Source: Aaosphaeria pasadenensis (lineage: Eukaryota > Ascomycota > Dothideomycetes > Pleosporales). From it: 64,000 nucleotides of DNA. This document shows positions 59,174 to 64,000 of this stretch, piece after piece; within the stretch, counting starts at the first letter, position 1; the number at the start of each line of letters is the position of its first letter. The stretch spans positions 69,628-133,627 of the forward strand of contig JAKLMB010000048.1 in NCBI GenBank assembly GCA_022813625.1. Direction: 5' to 3'. A program made the translations under genes and the position numbers. The notes below the pieces were generated by a model, which searched no databases, had not been told where the DNA came from, and saw only the letters and a program-made list of their open reading frames with translations.

Positions 59174-60432
59174 ATGGCACCAGCTCTAGCGACTGTGCAG
59201 CCAACAGCTCCTCATGAGTTAGGGAGCTTCAAGAACCACAAAGCTCCTAGAAATATCTATCCTGATGGCATCAAAACATCTGGACAGCACCCCCCGCTGT
59301 ATGAACAGCTGCATCAGTATGAGGACTTTCCCATTGAGATAACTGGCCCTACGGTGTGGGATGCCGCCGAATATAAGAACAGCCCCGACCGTTGGACACA
59401 TGTCTTCACGGATGAAGAGAATGAAGAGATCAGCGGTGCAGCAGACAAATTCCTTGCGGCGAAGTTGCCTTTGACTGGAATATCCAAAGACAACTTCAAA
59501 CTCCCTAAGCTGGCCAAATTTCTAGAAGCACTTCGAAAGGATCTGCTCGATGGCAAAGGTTTCATACTCTTCAAGAATCTCCCCGTGACTGCATGGGGCA
59601 ACAAGAAGTCTGCTGTCGCCTATATGGGTCTCGGTACCTACTTGGGCTATTTCGTGTCCCAGAACGGTCGTGGTCACGTCCTCGGTCATGTCAAGGACCT
59701 CGGCGAAGATGCTACACAGATCGACAAGGTGCGCATCTACCGCACAAATGCGCGTCAATTCTTCCATGCCGACGACTCCGATATTGTTGGGCTGCTCTGC
59801 GTTGCCCGAGCGCTCGAAGGCGGCGAGAGCGATATCGTATCAAGTCACCATGTCTGGAACATACTACAGAAGGAGCATCCCGACGTTGCTCGCACACTGA
59901 CGGAACCTATCTGGTATTTCGACCGGAAGGGCGAAACTAGCAAAGGTGAGGAAGAGTGGATAAAGACGGCGGTCTTCTACCTAGAGACAGGAGCAAACCC
60001 CCGTGTCTATTCAAAGTATGTCTCCCGTCATCCCGGTTTGAAATGTAGCTACTTACAGTTGATGGTAGGTGGGATCCTTATTATGTTCGATCTCTCACCC
60101 GCTTCAGTGATGCAGGGATCATTCCGCCCCTGTCTGAAGCTCAGCAGCGAGCTGCTGCCGTTCTCGAAGAGACGTGCCTGCGTCTTTCGCTACACATGAT
60201 TCTAGAGATTGGTGACATACAGTTTGTCTCGAATGCTCATGTGCTCCATGCCAGGACCGCATACAAAGATTATCCCGCCCCAGCGCCGAGAAGGCATTTG
60301 ATGCGGCTGTGGTTAAGCACGCCCGAGGACGAGGGAGGTTGGAAGCTACCGTTCCACGATTCCAAGGAGAAGAAGCGAGGAGGGATCCAAGTCAACGATA
60401 CGCCGCCTGTAGCGCCCGAAGATGCGGAATAA
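59174..60432 (+). CDS. TauD/TfdA-family Fe(II)/2-oxoglutarate dioxygenase
   Basis: Two exons, 59174-60015 and 60069-60432, encode 401 residues; the 53-nt intron joins RVYSK to WDPYYVRSLTRF. The double-stranded beta-helix fold and ligands are visible: His198 and Asp200 in RQFFHADDSDIVGL (HxD), the distal His341 in NAHVLHARTAY, and Arg360 in RHLMRLWLSTP, which would hold the 2-oxoglutarate carboxylate. A preceding segment (GKGFILFKNLP...GLGTYLGYFVSQNGRG) is typical of fungal TauD-like enzymes. The family oxidises substrates such as taurine, sulfonates or other small molecules with release of succinate and CO2; the substrate here is unknown. The gene has no obvious pathway neighbours. Confidence 0.9.
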
Positions 60433-60878
60433 AAGCCTGCTGTACTGCATGATAGGAAAAGTAACATCGATATGCAAAATGATACACCAGTACGAACTCT
60501 TAATGGTGATGAGACCTAGCTGAAGATTTTCAATCAGAAACTAATAAGTGACAACTCACTGGAATAATCCGGTAACAAATTGATGTGATTGAGTATAATT
60601 AGCAATTAGCGAGGTGTCGAAAAGGCATCGTCGTGACATCTTCGCCATCTAATCCTTCGCCCCTGCCCTCCGAACGCCGCGTATGCTCTTCAAATAAAGC
60701 ATACCAGAACAAATCCAGATATGGCGGCCCAATAGGTATCATCGTCGGGGCATACGAAGGGCCTGGGCAAACTTGCATACCCCGTGGTGGTTTTCTCTAT
60801 ATTATTCCACCAATATTCCGCCAAATGTTTGTGTGGTCAATCTGCAATATGGCATCTCCGCCGTGCCCATCCGTCTCT
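60433..60878. other. Short convergent intergenic region
   Basis: 446 bp between the dioxygenase and SMD1 3' ends. No gene is seen. The plus-strand frame running on from here into SMD1 is a shadow of the latter's Gly/Arg-rich tail. Confidence 0.6.
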
Positions 60879-61456
60879 TTAGAAACCACGTCCTCGTCCA
60901 CGACCCCTACCCCGTCCACCGCGTCCCCGTCCACCTCCACGTCCCCCACCGCCGCCACCGCCGCCGCCCCGGCCACCCCGATCGGCTTCCTTTCTCGCCT
61001 TGTTCTTCGGTTTCGGCGCATCGTCGATAAGTAATGTGTCGAGAGGCAAGGAGTCTGGCAGGATGATGTAACGAATGGTAGAGCCTCGGACGGTCATTGT
61101 GTCTAGGGTAACCGTGTCGCGGTTTTTGGGAGTCATCTTCACGGCCCGAAGTGCAGCGTTCATCTTAGGGCTGACGGAAGCGATTGTGCCGTTGACAATG
61201 GTGCCTGCAAAACTCAGTTTCCGCATCAAGCAATGCTTGCATCCTACAATGTAGGTCTCCATCAACCATATTTGCGCGTCCTACTCTGATATGTGCAGAA
61301 TGATTGGGGCAGTGGCATTTTAAAACACGTGAATACGTACCATTCTTGAGTTCAATCGAGACCGTCTCGTTTTGACATTTCATCAAGAACCTGCGCGACA
61401 ACGTTAGCTGGTCGCCTTCCACTCACTTCAGAGATAACTGACCGAACTAGCTTCAT
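60879..61456 (-). CDS. SMD1: Spliceosomal Sm protein SmD1
   Basis: Three minus-strand exons, 61456-61443, 61390-61341 and 61204-60879, encode 129 residues. The first exon is only 14 bases (MKLV and two bases of Arg5). The spliced protein starts MKLVRFLMKCQNETVSIELK and carries Sm1 and Sm2 motifs (NGTIVNGTIASVSPKMN, then VRGSTIRYIILPDSLPLDTL). A C-terminal KARKEADRGGRGG tail runs into a long Gly/Arg repeat ending in GRGF. SmD1 is one of seven Sm subunits ringed around U1, U2, U4 and U5 snRNAs; the GR tail is the usual target of arginine dimethylation. Two introns in the first 22 codons is a common fungal pattern. Confidence 0.95.
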
Positions 61457-62522
61457 GTTGATTTCTCCGGTGATGTGTCGTTATAATTGAGACTGTCGAA
61501 CTTCTGTAGGAGGTGAAAGTCGAAGCGCGGGAGCTATATACGGTACGACTGTTCTTGTTATGTGGTGGGGAAAGCTTCAACTTCACCAACGAAATTAGGC
61601 TGCCAAGATCGGAGCTGGATCAACATCTTCCGTATTGATGGCTAGCTCTCCGAATACGGCCAATCAGATCACGCACTAGCGAACTGGATAGTAACCGCCA
61701 GTTTCTACAACTTATGTTGGGGTAAGATAATCGTTGTACGAGAGTAAATATGCAAAACCGCATATCGAAAGGTTGATCTTTGGTTTTGATCTATTTCCGC
61801 TAATTCTTAATGCTTCTTCGATGCGACTTTACATTATACTAGGCATCAACCTTCGTTTTGATAGTTATCACTGTATTCTAAGGATTGCTTGATTACAGTT
61901 TTGGTTGGTATATACGCTGATAATATACTCAAGATTACTACACAGAATAACGGCATCTCAGCATTTTATTCTACGTGAAGCCAGTGGAAGCACTTAAGTA
62001 ATAAATATCGAAACTAGCTGAGTTTGATCCGTCATAGTCTCCCGACATATGAATCATCAAACAGTTGCACCGAAGGCCAGTAGTTCACTGTTAAAAATAT
62101 CAAAATGAATAGTTCTTGGTGGGCCATCGTGACACAAAAATCAATTGCACATACATGAAGAATTGTCTGCAAGTATAATGGGACATGTTTATTATCCCTA
62201 AAGTTATAGCTTTGGCCTGATCATTAGGATGAAAAGAAGCAACATGGGAGGACACGAGAATGAAGGTATACAACATATCAAAGAAGTCACATTTATTGAG
62301 GTGGCTTACGAATAACCAATCATATGCAGTCATTGAGAACGAGATGTAACGAAACGGCTCGGATCGTGAGAGAAAGGTTGGTGGATGTGGGACCAACATA
62401 CCGCATTTGAATGTATTTGAATATGTTCGAGTGTATTTACATATATTTTGAACTTATTTTGAATGTATTTGAATGGGGTCATGAATCCATCGTAAGCCAT
62501 ACCTCACTGGCTCATAATTATG
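61457..62522. other. SMD1 promoter and downstream flank of the next gene
   Basis: 1.1 kb in tandem orientation, AT-rich from about 61.7 kb on, with the TTTGAATGTA-type repeat at 62403-62475. A 99-codon minus-strand frame (62100-62399) has no recognised domain and no support. Confidence 0.5.
62403..62475. repeat. Degenerate repeat of TTTGAATGTA type
   Basis: ATTTGAATGTATTTGAATA near 62404 and TTTTGAATGTATTTGAATGG near 62456 repeat the same 10-bp unit, with more diverged copies (GTGTATTTACATA, TTTTGAACTTA) between. Confidence 0.75.
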
Positions 62523-63730
62523 TCATGGTCTGGGTATAGCCGTATATGCTTGCAATTTCAGAAGCGATAACTCCATAGATGTAGAATACTGCGTCCGTTT
62601 TACGACAACGCAAGTCTTGTCTTTGAACCTCGACTTGACAAGCAATTGGCGCAGTCCATCTTCCCCTAATAGATCCTGCAGACTATACAGAGGCACTCGC
62701 GAGCCTCTCCAAAGAGTGGTCGGCATATCAAGAGGAGGGAAGCGGATTCGGGGTTGTAATAGAGGTATAACGGGCCCTTTCCACCATATAGGCGCGAAGT
62801 GTTTTGCACCAGTCGCTTTGTGTGGGTCTAGGTAATCCTGTGAGATGATCGAATAAGCTCGCGCATGGTCATGGCATGCTTCAATGATATTATTGGCCCG
62901 ATCATGAATGTCATTGGCATGCGTCTTCAGTGATTTGAAGTAAAGGATACAAGATACCTCTTCCAAATGATTTAGGCTGTCGGAATGCGGTGTATCGCAG
63001 GGGACTAAACGACTCCCACCATGCTTAAATTGCTTATCCAACTGCCGTAGCAGACGTTTTTGTAGCAGCGAGTGAACGAGATCTGGCATGTCTTCTCTCC
63101 ACGTAATCTTTCCAACCTTGCCGCCAAACTTTTCCGTAATTCTACGGTAGACGCCACTCCTCCAATTTTGTTTTTGGTACAACTCTTGCACAGCAAGCTT
63201 TCGAGCGACAAATCGGTAAGGTGGGCCAGAAGCCTTTGGACTGGCTGTAAGGCTCACAGGTAAGAGCCAAGGGTCTGTCGTCTCGGGGTGTGGGCACAGA
63301 TGCAGAGAGATTAGGAAGGCATCGGGAAGAAGTGTGTTTGTACTTCTACACACTCGGGCTGGAGAGGCGAGCGCATGAGCTGTAATCATAAGTTCCCCCC
63401 CGGCGTCAAAGAGTAGACCTTTGTAAACTGACCGAAGGGATTTGCTAACAATTTCTTCTGAAATGGTGTAAATGCGTCGACGGAAGGTCTAGATTTCCTC
63501 TGCTCCCAGCGTGACCTTCGATCGAGAGTTATAGGATCCAACAAAGGAGGTACGGGTAGAGTCTCTCCGTTGTCGCGGCTTCGACGGCTCGCATGTTCAA
63601 GGTGCCTGGTGGGACCTAGCTGAACACCCGCAGAAGTGGCAGCTGTCGTTTGGTGGTAGTGCGAGAGAGAGGAGCGTATGACTTTGAAGATTGGACATGG
63701 CCTCAATTGATAGAGTCGCCCACCTAACAT
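62523..63730 (-). CDS. Probable mitochondrial protein of unknown function
   Basis: Two minus-strand exons, 63730-63433 and 63379-62523, encode 384 residues. The 53-nt intron has an unusual GTCAGT donor and an ATTACAG acceptor; it joins LLANPF to AHALASPARVCRSTNTLLPD. The N-terminus (MLGGRLYQLRPCPIFKVIRS) is rich in Arg and Ser without acidic residues, as in a mitochondrial presequence. The middle contains GKVGKITWREDMPDLVHSLL and KRLLRQLDKQF; the C-terminus has HFAPIWWKGPVIPLLQPRIR and ends near IPRP. I think this is a conserved fungal family but I cannot assign a function. The alternative, two separate genes at 63386-63730 and 62523-63389, is less likely because the spliced model gives one continuous protein. 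Confidence 0.7.
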
Positions 63731-63951
63731 CAGTGTGTGCTGTATGGGTCCGGGGAAGGAATGGGCGAATTTGATTTAGGGACTTGCGGAGTATGGACGG
63801 AGGTGATGCGGAGGGTGTGTAAGTGGATTGGTGGGTCCAAATCCGATATGATCAGATTGTTAAGCCGGCTTGGCACATTCACTCAACTACGACATACAAC
63901 TGCTTGCCGAGCCTGTGCATTACATCTCCCCGCCCCTTTCAGCTCCTCAGA
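63731..63951. promoter_or_regulatory. Short divergent spacer at right edge
   Basis: 221 bp between the minus-strand start at 63730 and a plus-strand ATG at 63952; presumably a bidirectional promoter. No defined site was recognised. Confidence 0.3.
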
Positions 63952-64000
63952 ATGACGACAATACTCGGGAGGGCTACGAGGCCTTGTTCGAAGACAACAA
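63952..64000 (+). CDS. Start of a gene running off the window (putative)
   Basis: An ATG at 63952 opens a frame to the end of the window. The 16 visible residues (MTTILGRATRPCSKTT) are basic and hydroxylated, like a mitochondrial presequence. It lies divergently to the gene at 63730. The evidence is only context and composition. Confidence 0.35.
   Translation, partial: MTTILGRATRPCSKTT

Noticed and set aside
1..64000. CRISPR array, prokaryotic operons, rRNA genes
   Set aside because: The DNA is eukaryotic with spliceosomal introns; no array of spaced repeats and no rRNA-like sequence was seen.

Overview
The window is nuclear DNA of a filamentous ascomycete (Pezizomycotina). The evidence is the intron style (45-75 nt, GT-AG, CTAAC/CTGAC branch sites shortly before the acceptor), the fungal forms of housekeeping genes (POL2, RRP6, POM152, COX20, MDM35, TSR3, SMD1), and an AT-rich block with the scars of repeat-induced point mutation (RIP). 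I cannot fix the class from sequence alone; Eurotiomycetes or Leotiomycetes are both possible.

Layout. Positions 1-6.1 kb are repeat country: a four-exon chromodomain gene of retrotransposon ancestry lies between two diverged copies of a roughly 0.45-0.57 kb repeat, followed by a 2 kb RIP-degraded AT island. At 7.3-9.4 kb is an SNF-type (sodium:neurotransmitter symporter) transporter, then a 7.7 kb gene-poor stretch with microsatellites, short palindromes and an inverted repeat. At 17.1-19.0 kb is an MFS hexose transporter. From 20.7 kb to the end the window is dense, conserved housekeeping sequence, mostly divergent/convergent pairs: Sec14-like lipid transfer protein (-) / FBXO21-like F-box protein (+), POM152 (-) / UCH37-BAP1-like deubiquitinase (+), GH47 mannosidase (-) / VPS71 (+), a decayed SDR relic, TSR3 (-), GGA clathrin adaptor (-), MDM35 (-) / RRP6 (+), a DUF2263 PARG-like protein (-), a conserved unknown (+), COX20 (-) / POL2 (+), a TauD/TfdA dioxygenase (+), SMD1 (-), a probable mitochondrial unknown (-), and the first codons of a further gene (+) at the right edge.

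The genes do not form a pathway or a secondary-metabolite cluster; several neighbours share short divergent promoters (MDM35/RRP6, COX20/POL2, GH47/VPS71). Gene models were assembled by hand from splice signals and checked for phase; exon coordinates are in each entry. The most interesting items are the exapted chromodomain gene beside RIP-scarred repeats, two strongly over-represented short palindromic intergenic motifs (TACGGAGTA and TACCTAGGTA), a perfect inverted MCB-like element in the POL2 promoter, the five-exon MDM35 with a three-codon last exon, and an SDR relic. I did not find a clearly new multi-gene system.
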